Of a stretch of DNA of 34,024 bases, positions 7,690 to 15,725 are shown piece by piece. The stretch lies in NCBI GenBank assembly GCA_025455885.1, contig JALOLR010000016.1, positions 1 through 34,024 of the forward strand, given 5' to 3'. Positions within the stretch are counted from its first letter, which is position 1, and each line of letters opens with the position of its first letter. The translations under genes were made by a program, and so were the position numbers. This DNA is from Acidimicrobiales bacterium (lineage in GTDB: Bacteria > Actinomycetota > Acidimicrobiia > Acidimicrobiales > Acidimicrobilacustridaceae). The notes under the pieces are model-generated. The model saw nothing but the letters and a program-made list of their open reading frames with translations, had not been told where the DNA came from and ran no database searches.

Positions 7690-8955
7690 GTGAACCGGGC
7701 CGCCGGCGACGAACCCGCATCGGAGCCGGTGAGCACGTTCGCGTCGCTGCGGGTGCTCGCCTACCGCCGCCTCTGGCTGGTCGGGCTCCTCGTCTTCCTG
7801 GCCGTCACCGCCCAGGCCATCGCCCGCGGATGGCTGGCCCGTGATCTGACCGGCACCAACGCCGGTCTCGGCGGGGTGCTGCTCGCCTTCGGCCTGGCCA
7901 TGTTGGTGGCCACGCCCTTCGGGGGAGTGGCCGCCGACCGCTTCCCCAAGCGGGCGGTGCTCGTCGTCGCCCAGCTGCTCCTGGCGCTGTCGTCGCTCCC
8001 GATCGGGATCGCCGTCCTCGTCGACGCCGCCCGGTACTGGATGCTGCTCGCCTCGAGCGCCGTGCAGGCCGTCGCGTTCGCGCTGTTCGGTCCGGCGCGC
8101 ATGGCCTACACCACCGAGCTCGTCGAGCGGCGGGTGCTGTCCAACGCCATCGTCCTCGGGCAGATGGGCGCCGAGGCCATGCGCATCATCGGGCCCAGCA
8201 TCGCCGGGATCGTGATCGCCGTCGCCGTGTGGGGCCTCGCCGCCGTGTTCATCGTCTGCGGCGTGCTGTGCCTCGTGGGCATGGCGCTGACGGCCATCCT
8301 CCCCCCCGGGCGTGCGCCCGCCGCCGGTACCCGACCGTCGCCGTTCGCCGAGATCGCCGAGGGCGTGCGCTACGTCTCGCGCCGTCGTGACCTGGCGCTC
8401 CTCGTCATGACCTCGCTCGCCGTCGTGATGGTCGGCTACCCGTACTTCGCCTTCCTCCCGTCGGTCGCCGACGGGATCTTCGACGAGGGCTCCGGCGGCT
8501 ACGGGATCCTGTCAGCGGTCTCGGCGGCCGGGGCGCTGGTCGGCGGGCTGGTGGCGGCGCGGGGTGGCTCCCGCCGGGACCCGTGGCGATTCGTGATGTT
8601 CTCCGGGTTCGGGTTCGGCGCCGGGCTCGTCGCCCTGGGACTCATGCCGCTGTTCGCCCTCGCCGCGCTGGCGCTCATGTTCATCGGGGCCTTCAGCCTG
8701 ACCTTCCAGACGATGACCAACTCGTTGCTGTTGAACCTCAGCGACTTCGAGTACCACGGGCGCATCCAGTCGCTCGTCATGCTGGGCTTCAGCGGGTTCG
8801 GCATCGCCGCCCTCCCGCTCGGGGCGCTGGCCGACCTGATCGGGCTGCGCACCACGCTCGTCGGGATGGGCACCGTGGTCATCGGCATCATGACGGTCTT
8901 CGTCGTGCGGCGCCGCCGCTTCAGCGACCGGGAGGTGGTCGCCGGGCTCGGGTGA
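7690..8955 (+). CDS. MFS transporter, EntS/MFS_3-like exporter
   Basis: 421 residues if the GTG at 7690 is the start; a TTG at 7645 would add 15 residues and is less likely. There are twelve predicted helices. GVAADRFPKRAVL after helix 2 is a clear MFS motif A, and RWGLARDLTG-type sequence follows helix 1 in the manner of the MFS_3 (enterobactin-exporter-like) group. The late segment FQTMTNSLLLNLSDFEYHGRIQS is also typical of that group, where this loop mentions integrity of a long helix. It probably exports a small molecule. A nine-codon open frame from GTG 7664 ends with TGA overlapping the proposed GTG start as GTGA, suggesting possible translational coupling. The next gene is convergent, only 15 nt downstream. 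Confidence 0.85.
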   Translation: MNRAAGDEPASEPVSTFASLRVLAYRRLWLVGLLVFLAVTAQAIARGWLARDLTGTNAGLGGVLLAFGLAMLVATPFGGVAADRFPKRAVLVVAQLLLALSSLPIGIAVLVDAARYWMLLASSAVQAVAFALFGPARMAYTTELVERRVLSNAIVLGQMGAEAMRIIGPSIAGIVIAVAVWGLAAVFIVCGVLCLVGMALTAILPPGRAPAAGTRPSPFAEIAEGVRYVSRRRDLALLVMTSLAVVMVGYPYFAFLPSVADGIFDEGSGGYGILSAVSAAGALVGGLVAARGGSRRDPWRFVMFSGFGFGAGLVALGLMPLFALAALALMFIGAFSLTFQTMTNSLLLNLSDFEYHGRIQSLVMLGFSGFGIAALPLGALADLIGLRTTLVGMGTVVIGIMTVFVVRRRRFSDREVVAGLG

Positions 8956-8970
8956 CCGGGCGGTCGGTGC

Positions 8971-9348
8971 TCAGCGCTCCCAGTCGACGCCGGCCAGGGT
9001 GGCCGCCCACGTCTCGGCGATGCGCCCGCCTTCGATGCGGTGGACGACCATCCACGTGAGCACCTGACGATCCTCGGTGGTGAGGTTCACCCCTCGGCTG
9101 GTGGCGCGGGTCCAGACCCGGTCGCCGGCGACCACCTCGTCGTCGATCGTGGTCTCGGCGCCGCGCAGCACGTGCATGGTCTGGGCGAGGCGCTGCTTGT
9201 ACTCCGCCCGTGAGATCCGCTCGGTGCCCAGGCTGGTGTGGCGGATGTAGGGATCGGTGCACAGCTCGTCGACGGCGTCGACGTTCCCGTCGCCCCAGAC
9301 CTCGGCCCACCAGCGTCGGACCAGGGCCCGTGAGGCGTCGGCGTCCAC
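8971..9348 (-). CDS. SnoaL/NTF2-like small protein
   Basis: 125 residues from a GTG at 9348-9346 (VDADASRALVRRWW). The pattern VRRWWAEVWGDGNVDAVDELC with PYIRH and then VWTRATSRG, MVVHRIEGGRIAETW fits the SnoaL-like polyketide cyclase / ester cyclase branch of the NTF2 fold (cone-shaped beta sheet plus helices). These proteins act as isomerases, cyclases, hydrolases or small ligand binders. The start is supported by TACACT (minus) ending 7 nt before GTG and the absence of a Shine-Dalgarno, so a leaderless message is likely. It lies 112 nt downstream of the P450 gene on the same strand; a shared substrate is possible but not shown. The longer open frame (to 9702) is antisense-like shadow inside the P450 gene. 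Confidence 0.8.
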   Translation of the reverse strand: MDADASRALVRRWWAEVWGDGNVDAVDELCTDPYIRHTSLGTERISRAEYKQRLAQTMHVLRGAETTIDDEVVAGDRVWTRATSRGVNLTTEDRQVLTWMVVHRIEGGRIAETWAATLAGVDWER

Positions 9349-9355
9349 GCCGCGG

Positions 9356-9361
9356 AGTGTA
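9356..9361 (-). promoter_or_regulatory. Leaderless -10 box for the NTF2-like gene
   Basis: TACACT on the minus strand with a 7-nt spacer to the GTG start at 9348. Confidence 0.45.
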
Positions 9362-9460
9362 GGCCGCCCCTGACCCCCGCCCGGGTGGCGGTCCCCGGGA
9401 CGGCGTCGCCGTCGGGTGGGTACGGCGCGAAGGCGACGTCGACAGCGGCTGACGCCGCGA

Positions 9461-10654
9461 TCAGAACCCGATGTGGACCTCGCCGTAGCCCCGGGTGAAC
9501 GTGGCCGGCACGATGCGGGGCTCGGGGTCGAGGAGCCGCCAGTCGGGAAAGCGCGCCAGGAGCTCCTCGAACAGCACCCGCAGCTCCAGGCGCGCCAGTG
9601 ACGCCCCGAGGCAGAAGTGGGTGCCGAACCCGAAGGCGACGTGGTGGTTCTGCGTCCGGGTGACGTCGTAGGTGTCGGGCTCGTCGAACACCCGCTCGTC
9701 ACGGTTGGCCGACCCGTACAGCAGCAACAGCTCGTCGCCGGCCTTCACGGACCGGCCGTGCAGCTCGGTGTCCACCAGCGCGGTGCGGCGCATGTTGCTG
9801 ATCGGCGTGACCCACCGGATGAACTCCTCGACGGCCGTCGAGCCGAGCAGGTCGGGGGAGTCGACCAGCGCCCGACGCTGCTCGGGTCGGCGAGCCAGCT
9901 CGACGAGGTTCCCGGCGATCACCGCCCGGGTGGTCTCGGCCCCCCCGTCGAGCACGAGCAGGGCCTCGGCCAGGATCTCGCCGTCGTCCCACGGCTGGCC
10001 GTGGACCTCGGTGTGGGCCCACACCGAGATGAGGTCGTCCCGGGGCTCGGTCCGCCGGGCGGCGATGACCGCCATCGTCTCGGCGGCGAACTCCATGATG
10101 GCGTCGATGCTCGCGCTCGACTGATCGGCGGGACTCCCGTCGGCCGGCGTCTGGCCGGCCTGGTACATCGTCACCTCCGACCACTCGCGCACCTTCGGCC
10201 AGAGCGAGGCGTCGTAGCCGAGCAGCTCGCAGATCACCATCGCCGGCAGGCGCGAGGCGATCATCTCGACCGCCTCGCAACCGCCGTCGGCCGACGCCTC
10301 GTCGAGGATGACCGTGACGAGGTCGCGAACCCGGTCCTCGTGGCTGCGCACCCCCCTCGGGGTGAAGCGTCGGGCGACGACCATCCGCTGGCGCTGGTGG
10401 GCGGGATCGTCACGGTTGATCATCGACGTGTCGTCGCGCTGGTCGGTCTTGGGCCGCGACCCGTCGAGGCTCGAGAAGCGCGCCGTGTCGTTCTCGACGG
10501 CCAGGACGTCGGCGTGGCGGGAGATCCCCCAGATCCGCTGCACCGGGTCCCAGAAGACGGGGTCCTCGTCGCGCAACCAGCGGTAGGCGTCGAACGGGTC
10601 GACGTACCACTCCGGATCGAGCAGGTTCACGTACGGCGTGGTGGTCGAGGTCAC
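9461..10654 (-). CDS. Cytochrome P450 monooxygenase
   Basis: 397 residues from the GTG at 10654-10652 after a GGGGGGA-type site; an ATG at 10699 would add 15 residues. All P450 hallmarks are present: I-helix oxygen-activation motif DGGAETT (236-242), K-helix ExxR (Glu277-Arg280), and heme loop FGFGTHFCLG with thiolate ligand Cys348. Size and lack of a membrane anchor mark a soluble bacterial class I enzyme that needs ferredoxin and ferredoxin reductase; neither is encoded nearby. The FGFGTHFCLGASLARLE form is widespread in actinobacterial CYPs acting on terpenoids, fatty acids or steroids, and the substrate cannot be called. A candidate CAGAAT -10 box lies upstream at 10703-10698 (minus). Confidence 0.93.
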   Translation of the reverse strand: MTSTTTPYVNLLDPEWYVDPFDAYRWLRDEDPVFWDPVQRIWGISRHADVLAVENDTARFSSLDGSRPKTDQRDDTSMINRDDPAHQRQRMVVARRFTPRGVRSHEDRVRDLVTVILDEASADGGCEAVEMIASRLPAMVICELLGYDASLWPKVREWSEVTMYQAGQTPADGSPADQSSASIDAIMEFAAETMAVIAARRTEPRDDLISVWAHTEVHGQPWDDGEILAEALLVLDGGAETTRAVIAGNLVELARRPEQRRALVDSPDLLGSTAVEEFIRWVTPISNMRRTALVDTELHGRSVKAGDELLLLYGSANRDERVFDEPDTYDVTRTQNHHVAFGFGTHFCLGASLARLELRVLFEELLARFPDWRLLDPEPRIVPATFTRGYGEVHIGF

Positions 10655-10760
10655 GGCATCCCCCCGGAGTCGGCAGGCCCTGGTCGGCCCGGCCCGCATT
10701 CTGGCAAAGCGGCGGCGACGGGGGCCGGTCGGGTCGGGCGCGGCGTGTGCGGGCCCGGGT

Positions 10761-11078
10761 TCAGCGGCGCGCCGACCGGGCGAGCGCGGTGAGCACCGCC
10801 GCCTCCTCCGGGTCGGCGTCGGGACCGTAGGCGGCCACGACGACCCCCTTCTCGCCCCAGGCCCCGCAGGTCACGCCGAGCACGATCGCCTCGTCGCCGG
10901 GATCGGTCGGCCCCTCGAAGCGGAACGTGTGGTCCACGCGCGCCTCGGTCGCGGGGTGCACGTCGTCGTGGCCGGAGGAGGCGATGCCGGTGGGGCAGAC
11001 CGTGTAGTCCTCGACGTAGCCCTGCGCGGCGAGGAAGGCGACGGCGTCGGTGACGGTCTCGGGAGCGGGCGTGGCCAT
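10761..11078 (-). CDS. Small conserved protein of unknown function
   Basis: 105 residues from the ATG at 11078-11076, with GAGGAGG about 6 nt upstream. That site overlaps the end of the upstream carboxymuconolactone-decarboxylase-like gene, so the two are surely cotranscribed (10-nt gap). The protein begins with a helix (TVTDAVAFLAAQGY), then DYTVCPTG, FRFEGPTDPGDEAIVLGV and KGVVVAAYGPDADPEE. No catalytic motif or membrane segment is visible; two cysteines (in VCPTG and VTCGA) are not in a CxxC pair. I recognise the sequence style from unannotated actinobacterial proteins but cannot name a function. Its tight coupling suggests it works with the gene upstream. Confidence 0.82.
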   Translation of the reverse strand: MATPAPETVTDAVAFLAAQGYVEDYTVCPTGIASSGHDDVHPATEARVDHTFRFEGPTDPGDEAIVLGVTCGAWGEKGVVVAAYGPDADPEEAAVLTALARSARR

Positions 11079-11088
11079 GGGGGCCTCC

Positions 11089-12033
11089 TCAGTCGAGGGT
11101 GAGGCCGTAGTGGGCCTCGCCGTCGGGCGTGATCTCGTAGATCTCGTACCCATCGGTGACGTGAGGCGTGTCGGCGGCGAAGGCCACGGCGATCTTGTTG
11201 GTGGCGTTGCGGGCCACGTCGAGGACGAGCTCGACCGTCGACGGCCCGTCGAGGTGGGCGCGCACCGCCTCGGTGACGCCCGGGTCGATCCGACCGGGGA
11301 GCCACACCATCGCGTCGGTGAGCCCCAGCGCCGCCTTGGTGGCCGGGGGGAGGTCGCTCGACTCGTAGCGCTCGACGGCCGCGAAGGTGGCGTCGTCGGC
11401 CCCGGCGAGCAGCGCGGGTCGACTCCGCAGCGACTGGCACAGCCGGCATCGGTGGGCGTTCGCACCCCGCAGGCGAACGAGCTCGGTCAGGACCGGATCG
11501 AGGTGCTCGAGACCGGGGACCACGTGGATGTAGGCGTCGATCGAGGCCCACAACCCCGGGTCGGGGGAGCCCACCGCCGGTGGGGGCCAGCCGGAGGACC
11601 CGAAGAGGGTGTCGAGCGCGGCCCGAACCCGGGGGATCATGTCGAGCGCCCATACCGCCTGCACGATGTCGCCGGTGGCCGCCCCCAGCGCCCCTCCGAG
11701 GCCGGCCCGCTCCTCGTCGTCGATCGTCGCGACGTCCACCGCGAAGTGCTCCGCGAAGGCGGCCGCCGTGCGGGCACGTTCGTCGAGATCGACGAAGTCC
11801 CGCCACCGGGTCGGGTCGCGGCCGACCCACGGACCCGGGCCGAGCGCCTCGGGCCGTCCGAGTGGTGCGAGGCCGTGGGCGGCGGCGGTGACCCGGGCCA
11901 GGAGGTCGACCGTGTCGACGTCGTCGAGCCCGACGGCCGTCGCCCACACGGTCTCCTCCACGGTCACCAGGGCGGCGCCCGCCGCCGCCGCCCAGGTGTC
12001 GAGCGCCTTTCGTCCGTCGGTCGCGGTGCCCAT
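11089..12033 (-). CDS. Carboxymuconolactone decarboxylase / AhpD-like protein
   Basis: 314 residues from the ATG at 12033-12031, preceded by a GGGGGGA-type site. The diagnostic motif is ANAHRCRLCQSLRS (191-204): His194 with Cys196-x-x-Cys199, the redox-active pair of the AhpD-like fold, followed by ATKAALGLTDAM (231-242). The N-terminal 170 residues form a second mostly helical region, so the chain is about twice the length of minimal AhpD-like proteins. Members act as alkyl-hydroperoxidases or carboxymuconolactone decarboxylases. The CRLCQ form favours a peroxidase-like, thiol-based reaction, but this is inference. It is first in a two-gene unit with the 105-residue protein and divergent from the gene at 12139. 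Confidence 0.85.
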   Translation of the reverse strand: MGTATDGRKALDTWAAAAGAALVTVEETVWATAVGLDDVDTVDLLARVTAAAHGLAPLGRPEALGPGPWVGRDPTRWRDFVDLDERARTAAAFAEHFAVDVATIDDEERAGLGGALGAATGDIVQAVWALDMIPRVRAALDTLFGSSGWPPPAVGSPDPGLWASIDAYIHVVPGLEHLDPVLTELVRLRGANAHRCRLCQSLRSRPALLAGADDATFAAVERYESSDLPPATKAALGLTDAMVWLPGRIDPGVTEAVRAHLDGPSTVELVLDVARNATNKIAVAFAADTPHVTDGYEIYEITPDGEAHYGLTLD

Positions 12034-12124
12034 GACGTTCCCCCCGGTGAGACCTGTGGGGCGAACTGTGGCACGTGGCGCTCCGGCGCGCGGCGCGCAC
12101 CGCGTCGGGTCGTGGGCCGGGCGG

Positions 12125-12130
12125 TAGGGT
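12125..12130 (+). promoter_or_regulatory. Leaderless -10 box for the reductase at 12139
   Basis: TAGGGT with an 8-nt spacer to the ATG at 12139. There is no Shine-Dalgarno. It lies in the 105-nt divergent spacer. Confidence 0.5.
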
Positions 12131-12138
12131 CCCCCGCC

Positions 12139-13215
12139 ATGGCTCATCGAGTGGTGGTGTGGGGAACGGGCAACGCAGGTCGGCCGGCGATCCGGGCGGT
12201 GGCCGCCCACCGGGACCTCGAGTTGGTGGGGTGCGTGGTGTCGAACCCGGCGAAGGTGGGTCGCGACGCAGGGGAGCTGGCGTTCATCGACGACCTCGGG
12301 GTGGTGGCCACCGACGACGTGAGCATCGCCCTGGCCGACGACGTCGACTGCGTCGTCTACACCGCGACCGCCGACACCCGTCCGGAGCACGCCGTCACGG
12401 ACCTGCTGCGGTGCCTCCAGTCGGGGCGCAACGTCGTGTCCACGTCCTTCTACCCGCTGCTCCACCCGCCCAGCGCGCCGAAGGAGGTCCTCGACGTCGT
12501 GCTGCCGGCGTGCGAGGCCGGGCAGTCGTCGGTGTTCGTGTCGGGCATCGATCCCGGGTGGGCGTTCGACATCCTCCCCGGCCTGGTGAGCGGCGTGGGA
12601 GCCGGCATCACCGAGATCCGGATGCAGGAGGTGTTCAACTACGCGCTCTACGACGCTCCCGAGGTGGTGCGCGAGGTCATCGGCTTCGGCGGGTCGATGG
12701 ACGACCTGCCGCTCATGCTCCTCGACTTCTCCCTGCAGATGGTGTGGGCGCCGATGGTCCGCATCGTGGCCGAGATGCTCGAGTTCGAGCTCGACGAGAT
12801 CGTGACGACGGTCGAACGGCGGGCGCTGGAGCGCACCATCGACGTGCCCGGGATGGGCCGCTTCGACGAGGGCACCCAGGGCGCGTTCCGCTTCCAGGTG
12901 CAGGGGATCGTCGAGGGTCGGCCGCTGGTCATCGTCGAGCACATCACCCGCATCGACGACGCCTGCGCGCCGGACTGGCCCTCGTCGTCGTCTCCCGGGG
13001 GCGAGCACCGCATCGTGATGTCCGGTCACCCCGAGCTGACGGTGAGCGTGCACGGCGTCGAGCACGGCGAGCCGGGCGCGGCCGGGGGCGGGAACGCCAC
13101 CGCGGCCAACCGCATCGTGAACGCCATCCCCGCGGTGGTCGCCGCCCCGCCCGGGCTGGTGAGCCCGCTCGACCTCCCGTTGATCACCGGCGCGGCGCAG
13201 GTCCGTCGGGGCTGA
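12139..13215 (+). CDS. Dihydrodipicolinate-reductase-like NAD(P)-dependent oxidoreductase
   Basis: 358 residues from the ATG at 12139. The N-terminus VVVWGTGNAGRPAIRAV holds the GxGxxG Rossmann loop (residues 9-14), followed by ELVGCVVSNPAKVGRDAGEL, the same layout as DapB-like reductases. It is clearly longer than lysine-pathway DapB (about 245-270 residues) and lacks the HHxxK-type catalytic signature, so it is not a DapB. The group is known in mycobacteria and relatives as dihydrodipicolinate-reductase N-terminal-domain proteins, some near steroid or amine catabolism genes; 2,4-diaminopentanoate-dehydrogenase-like activity is one relative. The acidic C-terminal half (GFGGSMDDLPLML) is conserved in this group. 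Substrate unknown. Confidence 0.85.
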   Translation: MAHRVVVWGTGNAGRPAIRAVAAHRDLELVGCVVSNPAKVGRDAGELAFIDDLGVVATDDVSIALADDVDCVVYTATADTRPEHAVTDLLRCLQSGRNVVSTSFYPLLHPPSAPKEVLDVVLPACEAGQSSVFVSGIDPGWAFDILPGLVSGVGAGITEIRMQEVFNYALYDAPEVVREVIGFGGSMDDLPLMLLDFSLQMVWAPMVRIVAEMLEFELDEIVTTVERRALERTIDVPGMGRFDEGTQGAFRFQVQGIVEGRPLVIVEHITRIDDACAPDWPSSSSPGGEHRIVMSGHPELTVSVHGVEHGEPGAAGGGNATAANRIVNAIPAVVAAPPGLVSPLDLPLITGAAQVRRG

Positions 13216-13263
13216 GCGACCGCGCCCTCCCGGTCCGGCGCAGCACGGTCGGCGCCGGTGGGG

Positions 13264-13269
13264 CACCAT
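13264..13269 (+). promoter_or_regulatory. Possible leaderless -10 box (CACCAT) for the gene at 13276
   Basis: CACCAT with exactly 6 nt to ATG 13276. It departs from TANNNT at the first base, so support comes mainly from the spacing shared with other genes here. Confidence 0.3.
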
Positions 13270-13275
13270 GGCGAC

Positions 13276-13659
13276 ATGGATGACCGCTCCCTCGCCCGTG
13301 CCATCGCCGCCGGCCGCCTCGGCTTCGGCCTCGTCATGTTGTTCGTGCCCAACCTGGTGCTCAAGCGGGTGAGCGACGAACGCCCCGGCCCCCTCGTCTG
13401 GATGTGCCGGGCCTTCGGGATCCGCGACGCGGTCCTCGGCACCGGTGCCCTCCTGGAGCTGGCCGTCGACGACGAGGAGGGGACCTCGGAGGCCCGCTGG
13501 GTGACGATGGGGGCGGTGGCCGACACGTCCGACGCGGTGGCGGCGCTGCTGTGGCGCAAGGAGCTCGGTTGGTCGGGGTTCCTGTCGACGTGGGGTCTCG
13601 CCATCCCGGCGGCAGCGGGGGGATGGAAGGCTGCGGCAGGTCTCCGTCGGGGCCGCTGA
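13276..13659 (+). CDS. Small integral membrane protein of unknown function
   Basis: 127 residues from the ATG at 13276 (MDDRSLAR); a GTG six codons earlier is possible but has no signal. Hydrophobic segments at about residues 9-27, 44-62, 75-92 and 101-120 suggest three to four membrane helices, with RLGFGLVMLFVPNLV first and WGLAIPAAAGGWKAAAGL last. The pattern resembles short uncharacterised actinobacterial proteins that often follow dehydrogenase genes, but I cannot assign a family. It starts 60 nt after the reductase gene and converges on the SDR gene with only one base between their stop codons. Confidence 0.75.
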   Translation: MDDRSLARAIAAGRLGFGLVMLFVPNLVLKRVSDERPGPLVWMCRAFGIRDAVLGTGALLELAVDDEEGTSEARWVTMGAVADTSDAVAALLWRKELGWSGFLSTWGLAIPAAAGGWKAAAGLRRGR

Positions 13660-13660
13660 C

Positions 13661-14584
13661 TCAGGCGGCGGACACCTCGAAGGACGTGGAGGTGAGCTCC
13701 TCGGACAGCGCCCACAGGCGGCGGGCGTCGTCGGCGTCGCGGGCCCGTCCGCTCGGCGTCTCGCGCACCGCCGGCCCCCGCACGTAGAACTTCGGCCCGT
13801 AGTACTCGCCGCCTCTCACGGTCGGGTCGGTGGCGGCCCGCACGAACGGCTCGGCGCCGCGCGACGCCGACTGGCTGTACAGCGCGCCGAACGGTTCGAT
13901 GAGCCGGTTCAGGACGCCTGATCCCTCGACGCCGAGGTCGGTGTGCGAGGCCCCCGGGTGGGCCGTCACGGCGATGGTGCCGGCGCCGGCGGCGGAGAGC
14001 CGGCGCTGCAGCTCGAGGCTGAACAGGAGGTTGGCCAGCTTGCTCTGGAAGTAGGCCGGCCAGCGCTGGTAGGGGCGGCGCTCGTACATGGGGTCGTCGA
14101 AGTCCATCGTCCCGGCCCGGTGGCCCATCGAGGAGTGGTTGACCACCCGGGATCCCGGGGTGGCCAGCAGCAACGGCATCAGCTCGGCGGTGAGGACGAA
14201 GTGCCCCAGGTGGTTCACCCCGAACTGCATCTCGAAGCCGTCGACGGTGCGGGACTCGTCGAGGGCCATCAGACCGGCGTTGTTGCCGAGGATGTGCAGC
14301 GCCGGCTCGCGGCCCCGGAGGTCGGCGGCCAACGAGCGGACCGAGCCGAGGTCGGCCAGGTCGAGGGGCACGAACTCCGCCCCGCCGGTGCCGGCGCCCA
14401 CGTGGGCGCGAACCACCTCGACGGCGGCCTCGGCCTTGGCCTGGTTCCGGCAGGCCATGAGGACCCGCGCGCCCCGGCCGGCCAGGGCGCGGGCGATCTC
14501 GAGCCCGAGCCCGGCGTTGGCGCCGGTCACGAGGGCCACCCTGCCCGTCAGGTCGGGGACGTCGGCGGGGCTCCAGTTCGTCAT
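13661..14584 (-). CDS. Short-chain dehydrogenase, retinol-dehydrogenase/protochlorophyllide-reductase-like
   Basis: 307 residues. The cofactor loop TGANAGLG (20-27), acidic/basic ACRNQAKAEAA (45-55, typical of NADP-preferring RDH-like SDRs), NNAG (101-104), Ser in NHSSMGHR (149-156) and catalytic YFQSK (Tyr178, Lys182) are all present. This is the subgroup with SSxxH and YxxSKLAN, annotated in databases as retinol dehydrogenase or protochlorophyllide reductase homologues; in non-photosynthetic bacteria the substrate is unknown. The start ATG has no Shine-Dalgarno but has TACCGT 8 nt upstream. It is divergent from the pirin gene. Confidence 0.9.
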   Translation of the reverse strand: MTNWSPADVPDLTGRVALVTGANAGLGLEIARALAGRGARVLMACRNQAKAEAAVEVVRAHVGAGTGGAEFVPLDLADLGSVRSLAADLRGREPALHILGNNAGLMALDESRTVDGFEMQFGVNHLGHFVLTAELMPLLLATPGSRVVNHSSMGHRAGTMDFDDPMYERRPYQRWPAYFQSKLANLLFSLELQRRLSAAGAGTIAVTAHPGASHTDLGVEGSGVLNRLIEPFGALYSQSASRGAEPFVRAATDPTVRGGEYYGPKFYVRGPAVRETPSGRARDADDARRLWALSEELTSTSFEVSAA

Positions 14585-14592
14585 GGGCGAGC

Positions 14593-14598
14593 ACGGTA
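14593..14598 (-). promoter_or_regulatory. Leaderless -10 box for the SDR at 13661-14584
   Basis: TACCGT on the minus strand with an 8-nt spacer to the ATG at 14584. Confidence 0.45.
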
Positions 14599-14649
14599 CC
14601 GGGCGACCTCGTCAGGGCGGCGACGGGGCGCGCCGCCCCTCGACGGAGG

Positions 14650-14678
14650 TTGCTTGTGTCCGCAAGGACTTCTACCCT
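14650..14678 (+). promoter_or_regulatory. Promoter of the pirin gene (-35 and -10)
   Basis: TTGCTT (14650-14655) and TACCCT (14673-14678) are separated by exactly 17 nt, the best two-element promoter in the window. The -10 box ends 6 nt before ATG 14685, with GGAGGC in between. The start would be leaderless or nearly so, even though the spacer looks like a ribosome site. Confidence 0.6.
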
Positions 14679-14684
14679 GGAGGC

Positions 14685-15725
14685 ATGGCCTCCCCCGTGC
14701 AGCAGACCTTCCCCCTCGGCTTCCAGTGGCCGACGGTCGACCCCTTCCTCTTCTGCGTGCACCACCTCGACACGTATCCCGAGGGCGACGGCGAGTTCGC
14801 GCCCCGCGCGTCGCTCGCCGGGCGTGACCTCGGGCAGGACTTCGAACCCCGTGACGGCTGGCGGATGTACCACGGGCGCACCGTCCCGGGCTTCCCCCAG
14901 CACCCGCACCGGGGCTTCGAGACCCTCACCTACGCCCGCCAGGGCTTCATCGACCACGCCGACTCGATGGGAGCCGCCGCGAGGTTCGGGCGGGGCGACG
15001 CCCAGTGGATGACCGCCGGCAGGGGCGTCGTCCACAGCGAGATGTTCCCGCTGCTCGCCACCGACGCGCCCAACCCCGCCGAGCTCTTCCAGATCTGGGT
15101 GAACCTCCCCGCCGAGGACAAGCTCGTCGACCCGCACTTCACGATGCTCTGGGACCGCGACATCCCCCGCGTCGTGCGCACCGACGCCGAGGGCCGCACG
15201 TCCACCGTCACCGTCATCGCCGGCGCACTCGACGGCGCCGTCGCCCCCTCGCCGCCCCCGCGCTCGTGGGCGGCGAGGCCCGAGGCCGACCTGGCGGTGT
15301 GGCACCTCCAGATGGCCGCCGGCGCCCACCTCGAGCTGCCCGAGGCCCGGTCGGGCGAGACCGCTCGCGTGCTCTACGTCTTCGAAGGTTCGGCGCTCCG
15401 CGTCGGCGGCGAGGAGGTGGCCGGCGCCCACGGTGCGCTCGTCGACGCCTCGGTGCCGCTCGAGCTCGTGGCTGCGGCCCACGGCCCGGTCGAGGTGCTG
15501 ATGCTCCAGGGACGTCCCATCGGCGAACCGGTGGCGCAGTACGGCCCGTTCGTCATGAACACCCGGGCCGAGATCCAACAGGCCGTCGAGGACTACCAGC
15601 GCACCGGTTTCGGTGGCTGGCCCTGGCCCCAGGACGATCCGGTGCACGGCCCCGACGCCCGCCGCTTCGCCCGCCACGCCGACGGCCACCTCGACGAGGC
15701 CGAGGCGATCCCCGCCGCTCGCTGA
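14685..15725 (+). CDS. Pirin-family cupin protein
   Basis: 346 residues, a two-cupin (bicupin) protein of usual or slightly long pirin length (about 230-350). The N-terminal cupin holds PQHPHRGFETLTY (71-83) and GRGVVHSEM (112-120); His73, His75, His117 and Glu119 match the metal ligands of characterised pirins. The C-terminal cupin has the family order (VLYVFEGSALRVGGEE) without clear metal ligands. The tail ends FGGWPWPQDDPVHGPDARRFARHADGH, also common in pirins. Pirins bind Fe and act as quercetin 2,3-dioxygenases or redox sensors; which applies cannot be told. It is divergent from an SDR and convergent with a SnoaL-like gene. Confidence 0.93.
   Translation: MASPVQQTFPLGFQWPTVDPFLFCVHHLDTYPEGDGEFAPRASLAGRDLGQDFEPRDGWRMYHGRTVPGFPQHPHRGFETLTYARQGFIDHADSMGAAARFGRGDAQWMTAGRGVVHSEMFPLLATDAPNPAELFQIWVNLPAEDKLVDPHFTMLWDRDIPRVVRTDAEGRTSTVTVIAGALDGAVAPSPPPRSWAARPEADLAVWHLQMAAGAHLELPEARSGETARVLYVFEGSALRVGGEEVAGAHGALVDASVPLELVAAAHGPVEVLMLQGRPIGEPVAQYGPFVMNTRAEIQQAVEDYQRTGFGGWPWPQDDPVHGPDARRFARHADGHLDEAEAIPAAR

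Noticed and set aside
12139-13215. Lysine-pathway DapB
   Set aside because: The chain is about 100 residues too long and lacks the DapB catalytic signature; only the N-terminal Rossmann part is similar.
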